Source of the DNA: Branchiostoma floridae
Taxonomy: Eukaryota; Chordata; Leptocardii; Amphioxiformes; Branchiostomatidae
DNA length: 64,000 bases
Assembly: GCF_000003815.2 (NCBI RefSeq)
Contig: NC_049982.1
Coordinates: forward strand, 7,979,849-8,043,848
Reading direction: 5' to 3'
Shown here: piece after piece, positions 32,870 to 45,400 of the stretch
Layout of the letters: every line of letters begins with the position of its first letter
How positions within the stretch are numbered: position 1 is the first letter of the stretch
Translations under genes and position numbers: made by a program
The notes under the pieces: model-generated
Database searches by the model: none
What the model saw: only the letters and a program-made list of their open reading frames with translations
Told to the model about the DNA's origin: nothing

Positions 32870-33845
32870 CACTTCCACCCTTCAACAGTCGGGACTTGGA
32901 ATAAGAAGTAAGAAAAAATACCCTGTAGGAAGAATGCGTACTACAGCAACATCACAGGGTACAGAAGCATTGATTGGTTGAAGTGTACAGGCGAGGTGTC
33001 ATTTCCCATGGCCAATGCTAGTTGGTAAACAGCACCGTCTTTGTTCAGACCAACGTTCCATGCCAATAGTCCGAAAGGAAGGAACGAGGAAATTTGGTGT
33101 CAAGTTTTTTTCCCCGAAACAAAGCGAGACAAGGGCTTGTTTTATAAAGAGCTGGTGTAGTCGCTCTCACGGTCATTAACCCCAACTTATAGGACAACTT
33201 GAATTCACAGTAATTTTTAAGTACGAACATGAATGTTTTTGTATTGTTCATTATCATTATCTTCAATTTGCCCAAGGTTTTGACCCCCAAAACACATTAA
33301 ATTCATTGACTACACATGTGAAGCAATATTAGCCCAGTCAAGAGTCAAGAAGTTGTGAAAGAAGCTCATATATCATCCCATTCTGACTACCTGCTCGTTT
33401 CAAAGATTTAATTTGGTATGAGTTGGATAAGTTGAATCGTGTGCCCTGACGTGACGTAGCCGAACTGTAATCTCCAAGACATGAGATGTACTGTGGGAGG
33501 TGGGCAGTATCCATGGGCCGAAACAATCTCCATTTCCCACCGGGATTGTCTGTGAACTTCTGTGGCTGACACAAAGTTGTCCTATAAGTCGGGGTTAACG
33601 ACCGTAAGAGCGAGTACACCAGCTCTTTACAAAACAAGCCCTTGTCTCACTTTGTTTCGAGGAAAAGAAAACTTGACACCAAATTTCCTCGTTCCTTCCT
33701 TTCTGACTATTGGCATGGAACATTCGTCTGCACACGGACACTGCTGTTTACCAACTGCTGCCGTATGCACAGGTGGTATTGAACATTGGCCTGCTCCTGC
33801 CTCTGGGGCCGGAAATAACGAGGAACAAGTTGAACGTACTTGATG
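32870..33845. repeat. Second inverted pair of family 5'-flank repeats
   Basis: Direct copy 32,870-33,175 and inverted copy 33,599-33,845 around a core bounded by TTAACCCCAACTTATAGGAC (33,176) and TTGTCCTATAAGTCGGGGTT (33,577). Same layout as 24,030-25,110. Confidence 0.7.
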
Positions 33846-34158
33846 GAAAGTACCGATGGGACCCATAACTACAGAATATGTACTCACATTTGAAATACGA
33901 CGGTAACAGGTAGATGCACAGTTGGATTACTAGAATGCCTTCCAGTTGTCAAATGCAATGTTTGTAGCAAGATGACACCAGTTTGTGAACGTCATTGTAT
34001 GAAGATGTCACGTTATCGGCGTCGCAAGGCACAAAAACATTGATGGGGGGGGGTGCGGTGGGGTCAGGTGTATCTTACACCTGTACTCCCGCAGTCATTT
34101 TAAGGTGTACAGAAATATGTTACAATACAAGAGTCCATATGTATGTGGAACAATCTGC

Positions 34159-34164
34159 TTTATT
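34159..34164 (-). terminator. Orphan family poly(A) signal
   Basis: AATAAA on the minus strand in the conserved 3' block, 550 bp past the truncated head at 34,712, with no tail exons between. Confidence 0.5.
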
Positions 34165-34711
34165 TCTGGCTATAAATGCCTGATAGGTTCTGAGTGCACA
34201 AATGAAGTAGCTGCATTTTGTATTTTATCATCTCCTTGCTTGCAAACATTAGTCAAAATTCTCCACGACTAAAGGCAGTGTAGTAACTAAGGACAGACAA
34301 CAACACAAACATACAATTGATCTAGTCATTCGTCTTAACATCATGAAGTCCTTGACATCTTCATCAAGCCAGTACACAAGGCACACCGGCTACAATATAA
34401 AAGTGTAATGCTGTAATCACCAGGACATGGTATTAATATAAAATAGGCTGAACATTGTTGTCACAAGCTTTAAATCGGTAACCCTAAATACGTCAAGTAA
34501 CTCTCAGTGTAGCCATGACTCATGAGATACATGTACTGTTTCTGAACCCACCTAGGCCACCTCAAATAACTGCAAACACCAAGCCAAACAAACGTACCAA
34601 AAACAATATTTGTTGAGATGATAACCAAAGGTGATAACAATTTTAAGAAAACACATCATTTGTAATTTGTAATTTGCTGTAAACTACCATAATAAGTAAA
34701 AGAAGAAAACG

Positions 34712-34965
34712 TTGACTCTGGCAGCGGCGTCTTGCTTGATCTCCATGGCCAAGGTACGATCCTTTAGCACCAGGATCTGGTCTTTCAGTTGAGCGGAGTT
34801 TTCACGGACATACTTAACTTCGTGAGCGAGGAAGACGAGGGCCGCCACCACCAGCACCACCGCCCCGGCAGCCACGGCCACCGTCACCGGTCGGGCCGCG
34901 CCGGGTCGGTCTAGGCGGGCCCGGCCGAGAACCTCGCTTCCGTTGGCAGCCTTCTCTGTGCTCAT
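34712..34965 (-). pseudogene. T5: truncated membrane-head exon
   Basis: Starts MSTEKAANGSEVLGRARLDR, keeps the transmembrane helix (VTVAVAAGAVVLVVAALVFL) and coiled coil to MEIKQDAAAR, then joins at about 34,712 to a family 3'-UTR block (complement of AAGTAAAAGAAGAAAAC). The joint resembles T4 but uses a different point in both partners. No collagen or tail follows before G4. Confidence 0.8.
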
Positions 34966-35460
34966 TGCCAGCTTGTAGCGAGGACGGACTACAACAGAGA
35001 GTCCAAATGCATAACGTCACTTTCTGTTGGCTACGAGCACTTCCACCCTTCAACAGTAGAGAAGGAATGTCTTTCATTAAGTCAAATGCACTGCCAGTTT
35101 ATAGCAAGATGACATCGGTGAAAGGTACAAAAACAGTAGTGGGGGGAGGGGTATATTTTACACCTGCCCTGTACTCCCACAGTCATTGTAAGGTGTAAGG
35201 TGTAAGGTGTCAATTCTCAACAATGACACAGCGGCACAATAACAACACCACAGTGGATGGTAAACAGCGGTGCCTTTATCCAGACGAGTGTTCCATGTCA
35301 ATAGCTGCAAGCTGGTGAAGTCACGCTCACTGTCATTTGTAAAGGCAAGATCATTGCTTGTTGTGCAAATAACAACACAAATAACAATAGAACATTTGAT
35401 ATCGTTTCTCATTACAGTATCATTTAGGCCCCCTTTTCACTAGACGGAGACCACTGAGCA

Positions 35461-35602
35461 TAGCCTGGGTACCATCCGATTTCTAACGGGGGCTCCTTAT
35501 ACTCGCTACCCCCCCCCCCCCCACAAACACACACACACACAAAGATTTTTTGGGGTATAGAGTATAAGGAGCCCCGGAAGAAATCGGATGGTACCCGGGC
35601 TA
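35461..35602. mobile_element. 142-bp foldback MITE with paralogous empty site
   Basis: Arms TAGCCTGGGTACCATCCGAT and its near-complement, then GGGGCTCCTTATACTC, flank a poly-C/(CA)n loop (35,507-35,542). The paralogous flank at about 30,970 (CACTGAGCAACCGTACCGTG) lacks it. A relative lies near 12,735-12,830. Confidence 0.75.
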
Positions 35603-35985
35603 CGGTGACCAAAATCGGATGTGTGTGTCCCTGGTATCATAATGGGAATATGATACAAGATGTAATGGTATGATTTTAAAGAAAATATAACACACAGGTT
35701 TTTTTCTAATCCGTTCTTTATCTGTGAAATTCTCATCGTTGTTGTTCAGTAGTCACAGCATCCAGTTGTTGTTACAACAATACATTCTTGCAAGGAGGTT
35801 TTCAACCTCCTTGATTCTTGTATATACTTCTGTGAGCACATTGTGAGGCATAAGGTTAGGTCAAGTGGATTATGTTCTTTATTGTATATGCTGTGATGTA
35901 AATACAATAGACAATGAGTTTATGTCAAACTGCAGCTGTACAGAAATGTTGCAATAAAAGAGTCTATATGTGTGGAAGAGTCTGC

Positions 35986-35991
35986 TTTATT
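35986..35991 (-). terminator. Poly(A) signal of G4
   Basis: AATAAA on the minus strand in the conserved family block, about 495 bp past the G4 stop. Confidence 0.6.
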
Positions 35992-36484
35992 TCTGACTTT
36001 GAATGCCTGATAGACCCTGAGTACAAATGAAGTAGCTTCATTTGTATTCATCAACTCCTTGTTTGCAAACATTAGTCCAAATTTCTCCAGAACAGTGTAG
36101 TTACTAGGAACAGACAGCAACACCAGCATACAAAAACAATGTATCATCCTTTTTATCACGAAGTCAATGACATCTTTATCAAGGGAGTAGACAGTACACA
36201 CCGGCTACAATATAAAATGTAATGCTGTGCAGCTGTAATCATTAGGACACGGTGAATTAGCAGTACATTATTGTACATTGTTGTCGCAGACCTGAAGTAA
36301 CTGTTGGTAACTGTCAATTACGTGCCACTTCTGAGTTCCTTGTAAATAGAGTTAACTATCGTAATAAGTAAAAGACGAAAACTGGTGTTTCACTTCGAAC
36401 TACGAAGCAGATAGATACATCTACATGTGTATCATGCTATGTGCAAATCTGTGCTTTGGAAATCTCCAAGTCTGCATGCTGTGT

Positions 36485-39400
36485 CTAGTCACCGGTGCAG
36501 TCCCTACAGAGAAGAACAAAAATGACTGTTGTTGTACATCAGTTAATGCACAGTGAAAATCTTCAAATGCCTTTACTGGCACATTTTCTTGTGTCTTGTT
36601 CACCTTGTCATATGTTCACCATATCAAGTTCTCTTGCTGTATCTGTACCAGGGTTTACTTTTACAGGAAGGGGTTGCTTGCGCCTCGTCGAACAGTGGAC
36701 CCCCATTTCATGTTTTTTTTTTCCGAAAGACGGGTGCCGCCCCAACTGAGGTGTCCTCTCCGGATCTATTGAAAATCACCTTATGTGAAGTCACATGGAA
36801 AGAGAAGACTCCAGTAGTGTACTTACTGCCCCAAGACCTCCACCCGCATGCTGAGGTGAGAATTCCATGTCTGCGGCCAGAACCGGACGTAACGTGCAGT
36901 TACCGGCGGGTCCAACAGGTGGCGCACTTCGGTGTCCTGATCGTAGTTGCCAGGGAAGACCTGGGGTGATATTGTGAGAAAATCAGTAATGCTACAAAGA
37001 AACAGGTTGTGAAATAAAATCTTTGATGTAACACTGATAAAATGATTTCTTAGACTAACGAAGACCTGAAAATATCATATATGACTGTCAGTTCATATTG
37101 ACTATCATGGTAAAATACTAACTGACATCAGCAATACAGTATTGGCTATGGCTAAACAGTCCTATTCGATAATGACAGTCTCTGCTACGCTGCATCTTAC
37201 ATCTGTATCTGTAAGCTGACTTAGGTCTTGATTTGTTATAAACTTCTTTTTCTACGAACGTGGCCTAGTCAGCAAAATTTATTGGAAACATAAAAAAATA
37301 TTCTTGGAAATATCAAACTTGTGCAGAAGGCAATGGTTACCGACCCTCTCACGTCCCAGTTTGTCCAGGTATGTAGACCACGTGCTTCCGTCTCTGCTGA
37401 AGCGTAGTTTGTAGGAGGTCACCCACTGAATTGACGGACCAGGTCTACCCTGGGTGATAACTCCAGCTACAGTAGTCTCTGCTCCCACGTCAACCTGAAC
37501 AGGATTGAAAACGGCATCCTGGTACGGTAGTCTTCGTACATATTCTACATTTGTACCAAGACATATTCTACATTTGGGTACATACAAGTTTTTCACCCAA
37601 CATGTGACAACGTAACCAGATTTCACGTAAGTTACACTCAGTCTGACACTGTGTCTGGTTAGATACATCAGGACATGATGTTGGCCGTTGTCTACTTTAT
37701 ATAGCTCGTTATTGTTATTACCTCCATGAAATGTCATGGAATGGAGGTTATATTTTCTGTTATGTGTCTCTGTCTGTGTAGATGATTACTCAAGAACGGC
37801 TGGATGGATTGGTTTCATACTTGTTGTGTTGGTGGGGTGTGATGAAAGCTCGAATCGATGAGATCTTGGGAGCCGTATCTGTCGTTATAATTGATGTAAT
37901 AATATCAGAAATCACCCCTATATTTGAGATATATTGGTACAGGCATCGTGCTGTATGTGTTTGTTAATGGCCTTAGCTGCAAGCAGATAGTGAGGTGACA
38001 GCTGTTTGGGGAACCCCCAGTAGTTTTATTTATGTCTGCTTAGGACTGTTTGAAATATTTGTAACAGTTGGCACAGTAGTTACCTCCATGAAATGTCATG
38101 GAGGTTATATTTTCTGTTATGTGTCTCTGTCTGTGTACAAGATTACTCAAGAACGGCTGGATGGATTGGTTTCATACTTGTTGTGTTGGTGGGCTGTGAT
38201 GAAAGCTCGAATCGATGTGATTTTGGACGACGTATCTGTCGTTATAATCGATGTAATAATATCAGAAATCCCCCCTATATCTGCGATATATTGGAACATG
38301 GGCTTAGCTCCAAGCAGATAGTGAGGTGATTTGTATGACAGTTTTTTGAATATGATAATTAGTTTTATTTATGTCTGCTTAGGACATCATGGAGATGTGA
38401 AGCGTAAGTATAATTGTAAGAAGTTGAGGTACATTTAATGGTAATGCTTAACAGGTATGGATGTCTCACATACTGTACTGCTGATTTGAGTGACATGGTG
38501 ATTAAAATGCCATTAGGTCCTCTCATCTTAGATGGGTTGGGTGTCAGAAGTTTTATGGGCGATACAGATGTTCTGATTTCGTTACGATAAGGGACAGTTG
38601 TTAGTTGTCTCTTTCGTAGCCAATGGTACTTGTTTTTTAGCAGACGGGGTTGGCACCAAGTATTCATCTTACAGTTGATGTAGGGCTATCAGAGGAAAGT
38701 GTGCATCTCATTTTTGTACCGTGTGAACAGCTGATGTTATGACATATTGGTGGAAAATCAAATCACCATCTGACTAAAGTTGGCCACATCCCTTCTTTTT
38801 TCTGAGTTTCCCAACTTCCTCCCACCACACCGCTCTGAGGCACATAGTCGAACCTCAATAATGCTGACAACCTTAGACAGTTTAAATGCCAAACATCAAG
38901 CTTAAGGAACACCACGCTACCATATGCCGTCGAACTCTTAAACGCACATTACACAATTAAGTGTCACATTTTAATAATTACTAATCAGATGGACATCCTC
39001 TGTGTCATTAAATAAATACACCACTACTTTCCCATAACATTTATAACCATTACTCTCAAATACAACCGACTATAAACATACATACCATCCACAAAAAAGC
39101 AATAAATATTTCATGGAGGTATGAGGTCCCCGAACTCTAGTTTACTTTGATTTATCCCCTCTTTCAACCTCCTTGATCAAACGTAAACAGAAAAAGCACA
39201 GTATATAAGCATATACAATCAATGGCGGCACGATAAGAAGAAAGAAACAGATTAGAAGACATTGACCGGGGGAAGAAAAATAATAATGATAATAATAATC
39301 ATCTGGTGTATTTTGTCAGCCAGTAGGTCGTTACCCAATGTGTTGAGTAATGAGGCCGTTGAACGAGGTCGAGGCACCTCCTCGAGTACGGGACCCCCGT

Positions 39401-42400
39401 TTTACGTCCCTCTCGGAAGACGAATTCGTGGAATGACCATGAAAAGAACCATGCGTCATATGAATCAAGGGCACAATTACAAATGATTGGCAATAAACCA
39501 AGTTATTTCCCTTGCCGTGAATCTCCCCTTACCTGTAGCCACTGGTTGGTGTTCAGCGGGCCGTTGGCGCACCAAGCCCCGGCCCATCCACCTTGGTCTG
39601 TATAACTCTCTTCCCGGGAATGAAGACGAGCTTCGCTGGTGGCACAATGTGGGTGCGTAGTGGATGCAGTGATGTGGCCATCAGGAATGGCGCCGCTCTC
39701 CATACCCAGTGGTACTGCAGTGCACAGCGGCTACGGAAAATCACGGTGAAATGATGACATTTGACAACATGTATCTGTACACGTCACATCGTCCATTCCC
39801 AATAGTACAACATGGCCATGGACCAGAGCCTAGTCTGATACGCTAGTAACGGTTGGTGTACGTAGTAACAGTTAACGAGGGCTGAAAATGTCCAACCTGT
39901 GGGCATGGGCAGGATTGTCTCTCACACCCCCCACATCCGCCAGCCGGCCCGGGAGGCCCGGGAACACCATCACGGCCGTCCCGCCCGTCTCGTCCGGCCG
40001 GTCCCTCAGGACCCCGGAAGAGGCCTGTAACAGTGGAAGTGATCGAAAACAGTTAATATCATTGCCAGCCCGGATAGAAATATGGCAAAGTTATTCATCA
40101 GAAAAAGTACAGGCACAGCCACCGGGTAAAAGACATTTTGGCATTTATCCAATATAGAACGTACCATAATCAAATAAATGCCAGACAGGGCACCAAACGA
40201 GTTGGGCCTAGACCTAAAGAGGTGACCTGTGAAGACCCTGGAAAACAGTCCGGTGTGACAGCGATTTCGCCCCCCCCCCCCCGGGGGGGGAAATCACTAG
40301 CGTTTTCGCCCCGGCCCCCTTTAGCGTTTTCGCCCCCCCCCCCCCACCAAGAGCAGCTGGTTACTACATATTACAGGTGCGCTACCTGGTACTATACTGC
40401 ACCTGGGGAGTAACGTATATGGTGTGTTACCTGGTACCTATATGGCACCTTATTACCGTACCGTAAGATGTCATACCTCGAAAGTCGATACTATATTGTT
40501 CGGTGCAAACATGACATTGAAATGAAAAAGACAATTTTTGCAGCTGAGGTGGCATAAAAACAGTGCTACTGCGAACGTATAAATCAACACCGTCTATGGT
40601 ACGGAATACGTCAGCTATGTGTTTTCAATTTGTCACAGTGTTTTCTTTCTTGTGCTGGAAACATGTCCAAAGCACTAACAAAAACACACGTGAATAATAG
40701 TTTCTCATTATAAACACTATCTACGCGCAAGTTGATATAGCTGTTGCTAAATGTTACACAAACACTGGTAAAGTACCAGTCTTAAGAAACACGGGTAAAT
40801 GCATCAGTTCCTAAATACTAGAAAAAACAGTCATGTTGGTGGTGAAGATATCCCTTGGCCAGGTGCATAGACCAAAATGTGCTTTTTTCTAATTAATAAC
40901 AAATATTTGCTTATTTAATAAAGACATTACATAGTTCTTTTGTGGTCACTTCATGGTAGAGACTTCATATTGGAGATATATAGGTTGCTTGAGGACAGGT
41001 GAATACAATGAAATACATCTTATGTCAAGACTCAGGTATATGCAATAATGGGAATACAAGGGACCCAACCCACCTTGTCTGAAACAAGTTCAACTATCTT
41101 ATTACCATGTAATTACGTTAATATTGATACTATGAATTGAGTTATGTATCAAACTCGTGTACTTATATCATTCTGAAACTGCATTTTGTGATTTATACCA
41201 ATCAACTTCTAAAATGTCATGTAAACCCGTTTTTTTGGGGGGGGGCGAAATCGCTAAAGGGGGGCGAGGTAGGGGGGCGAGATCACTAGCCGGGGAGGGC
41301 GAGATCGCTAGTGATTTCGCCCCCGGGGGGGCGAGATCACGGGGGGGGGGGGCGAGATCGCTGTCACACCTGTCTGAATAGGGTTAAGGTTCTGAAGCTT
41401 CATTGATTACAAATATGCAGAAACATAAACAGACACACCTGTCTTTGCATAGCCCACTCGAACTAAGGGAACGCTCAGCTACAGATAATGATGTAACCTG
41501 ACCCTTATCTAGCCTCCTTGTCTAGCCATGGGGAAACAGGCGACAAAATTCTACCAAGGAGCAAACCAATGGCCTGAGAAATTAACCAAGCAGATGTAGG
41601 TGGGGAACATTGTGACCAAACTGGCCCTGCAGCTCATGCAATGGCATGCTGCAAGGGGGCTTAAACTAATACCACTTCCAACGCACTGAAAGGTATGCGT
41701 CTTCGAAACAAAGAAGACCACAGCATGTCCATGCCCAAACGCTCTAAAATAAAAAGGGCCGCCGAGTTTCAAGTTCAAACACTAGGAGGCCCAAAATCAA
41801 TTTTGAGCATCAGATCTAGACGACCACCACCAAACCATGTAAAAAATATCATCGCGATCACACGTTTTGTTCTGTAGATATAGCGCCGGAAACGCCCCTT
41901 CAACACACAAAAGGCTATCTGCAGACAGTGCAGTGCCAAGTTTGAACACAAGCAATTCCAAAATCAATCCTGAGCATCAGGCAACCACCCTCAATCCTTG
42001 TAACAAATATCGTTGCAATCGCCAGAAACGCCCATTCCACACACTCCACGCTACTGAAAACAGACAGCTGTTCCCAATTAAGAGAGAGGGAAGACCAGAT
42101 CACTCCATATCAACAAAAGGGGTTAATATTTATTTTAAAACAACCAAAAAACTGCAACTTCTAATACGCACTAAAGCACAATGGGGTTAAGGTGGGTTTA
42201 CACCTGCGTATATTTTCAAGTGCGCATGATTTCCGCATGAAATTTTGTCAATACGCGGCCGAATGCCCAACATTTGGATTTTTTTTGGAATAAATTAAAT
42301 TGTACGTCGAGCCCATCTGGCGTTTGAATTACGACTTCAGCGTTTTCATTTCGCATGAGATGCGTATGATTGCAACTGAAATGCGCAACAAAATTTTCCG

Positions 42401-45400
42401 TACTGCGAATATATTCGCATGGGGTACGTATGTTGGGCGTTTTCCGGACGCACACAACGTCTACCGACCGCATGCCTGACGCACCTGGTGCTAACTGCAT
42501 TCCAAACGCATTTCAGGTGTGTCAGAGGAACAGTTTCTGTTACATATACTTTTGTTTGCGAGCATTGCCAATAGAGTATTTTTGGTAGAGGAACCCTTTG
42601 TACTACGTATGCTTTTGTTTACAGGCAGTGCAAGTAGAACATTGACAAGTAAACAGTGAAGAGGTTTTTTTTATTCATTTGCGAAGCAGTGAAGCAGTGA
42701 CACTGTGCTTTTACAGAAATGTGGGCCATCATTTACCTTAAGAAATTATGTGCACTGTTAAGATTGTGTTTGTTTTCACTTTGTCCTTAATGATTTCCCC
42801 TATCATCTTAGTATTTCAACTACTATAAAAATCACACTCTTACACACCACAAAACGTATTCAAGATCTTTATCAAACACGTAGATTAAACAATTATGAAA
42901 CCTTACGCCCTCTTTCAAAGTTGCAATATGGCTCTATATTGCACCTTTATATCATGTGGTTCTACACACACAAAAAGTGCCATTATCAGCAAATCAAGTG
43001 AAATATCTGTTACACAAAATGTCACGTGTGTCACACAAATTGACCCAGTGCTTGAGCAGGTTCCTCTACATCTTCCCGTCCCTGGAGGCTCTGTTGGGAC
43101 CAGTGTCCTGCATTCATGGTGTCCTGCAAGTTGTGACCATCTCTCCATGCCCCCGGTACAAATTCGTCGGTCCTGGCCTGGATCTGACATCATAAACCGG
43201 AAGATTCCAAAAAATCCCTATCGACCAGAGGGTTTGTCCATTCTGCCCAGAGCTAATAGAAGACGAATATCACTTTATGGTTGTATGTCCCAAATATTCC
43301 GATATACGCAATTCTCTATACAGAAGGCTGTCATTTTGTACACAAGGATTTATCCAAATGGACCTGAAGGGCAAATTCAAATACATAATGACATGTGACA
43401 ATCCCTGCATGGCAGATATAGGAAAATATATCAAAGAAGGTTTAGACATTAGAAATTCCCCAAATGATTGTAAAAGCCTCCAATGATTGTAAGAAACTTA
43501 TCCCATACTATAACTCCTGTATTAGTTAGGTAAGCCTTAAGTTAAGTTATAGCACTGTAGTTATGTAGATGCCATACTTTGTACCTCCTACAATTGTTGT
43601 GCAATAAAGTTATATACATCTTGAGATTATTTTTTTTGTCTGGAGTCAGATGCACCTTCGTATTTATTCCAAATCTGGAGTGTGCGTCGATCACGCTATC
43701 AGTACGCGTAGTATGCGCAAAGCGATCGCAGAACGCACGGTACTAAATCGTGATCTAGTGTGCATTCGTTATACGGTCGCTCATGGTGCGTTGTGTCTGC
43801 GCTGTAAGAACGCTATGTACTCGCAATACCGCGATTTCCGCGTATTACTGCGTATAAAGCGCAAACATATAGCGTCTTCATAGCGCAATCGACCGACGTG
43901 GGACCACTGTATTGCGCATCCATAACGTTTTGGGCACCAAACTGCGTACGAATGATAGTTTTGTGCATGTCCAAAACTATCAGGCGAACTGGGCGCATAT
44001 TTTCGTTTGCCTGCGTACGTGAAACTTTCTAAAGACGATTCAGATGCGATAGAGGTGCGACTTGTGCGTGCGGCCGCGTATTGAAGAAATTAGTCAAAAT
44101 GTCGAAAAATGTCAAAACGGAACTCATGCGGCATGAAAATATACGCAGGTGTAAACTCACCTTTACATCTCAGTATTGCTATAGCAAACGTGATTGCGTA
44201 CTAAAGATATTGGTCCGGAATCACAAACGAATAATCACAAAAGGAATTGACTCTAAAATGCCACAATAAACATCTATATGACTTCATAACACCTACACAG
44301 GAAACCACATACATGTATTAGTGTAGAATCTTGTCATGAACTCACATTTTTATATAAGGTAACTTGACACTACATACTACTAAATAGTATGATTCACGGC
44401 GTAAAAATGACTTTTCTTTCACGTGGGACGGTTCAATTAGAATATAAATAAGGCCTACAATTAGATCATTTGTCAGCCATGTTTGTCCAAATGGGAACTT
44501 TTTGTTAGGCTACCAAAAATAGGGAACTTCTCATGGCTTGCTTATGCGTTGTACATATACCGATTTTGGAAATGTGTAGAAACGTACCGCAACACATTTC
44601 GAATTTCAATGGAAATGGAGATTTTTAAATAGAGATTGTTTGCATTCAACTAGATTCCGATAATACGTACATTTAAACTAAAATAATGCCTCCGATTACA
44701 TTTAAAAATCCATGCAACCAAATGGGTAACACCTGAATATACAGCTGAAATAACTCTACATGGACGATTCACACGGTCTCTTTCTTCTTCTGTTTTTCAA
44801 GAAAAAATCTATCAGGTAAGGAATCATCAGTAATTGTGTAGTCTACATTCAACACTGATGGTTCCCACTAAGATGAATTGACTGTGATGTTGTGCGAATT
44901 TTAGGACAGAGTGTTAACAATGTGCTAATAAAAATGGTAGGCTTAGAAATTCAGCAACTAAGAAGGTACAAAATTAATATCTAATAATTTGAACTTGCTG
45001 GATAGACTATAAAATAGTGTTATTTTATACGCTTGTGGTTTGTAGAACGAAGTTTGTTAGAAGCACAAAGCGATAAAAAATGATCAGATTTTGACCTGCA
45101 TGGATAGACACAATAACAGATAGATTTTACGTATGACCAGCCAGACATGTACTTTGTCTACACGTCATCAAATGGTATGTAGTACGCAAATTAAAACGGA
45201 TTTGACTTTGACTTTCAGAGGGCTACAGATGACACTTATGGAGACGGTGGTATGCAGAAGTAAATGAATACGATGTAAAAAAAAACCTCTCTTGTATATA
45301 GTATACATGTGTCTACACCGTAGCAAGTACCTCAAACATTTCATTATACTGTGTCATTGTATAGCGCGTACATGTATGTAGACAAAAGGAGGCACCGTAA

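Noticed and set aside
41867-42190. Open frame MFCRYSAGNAPSTHKRLS... at the edge of the right duplication
   Set aside because: Lies entirely in repeat DNA shared with 7,730-7,955. No splice sites or domain motifs were seen.
43650-43883. Open frame in the CpG-rich DNA of the Harbinger-like element
   Set aside because: Arg-rich, low-complexity composition with no recognised motif, and it lies between a LINE tail and the TIR.
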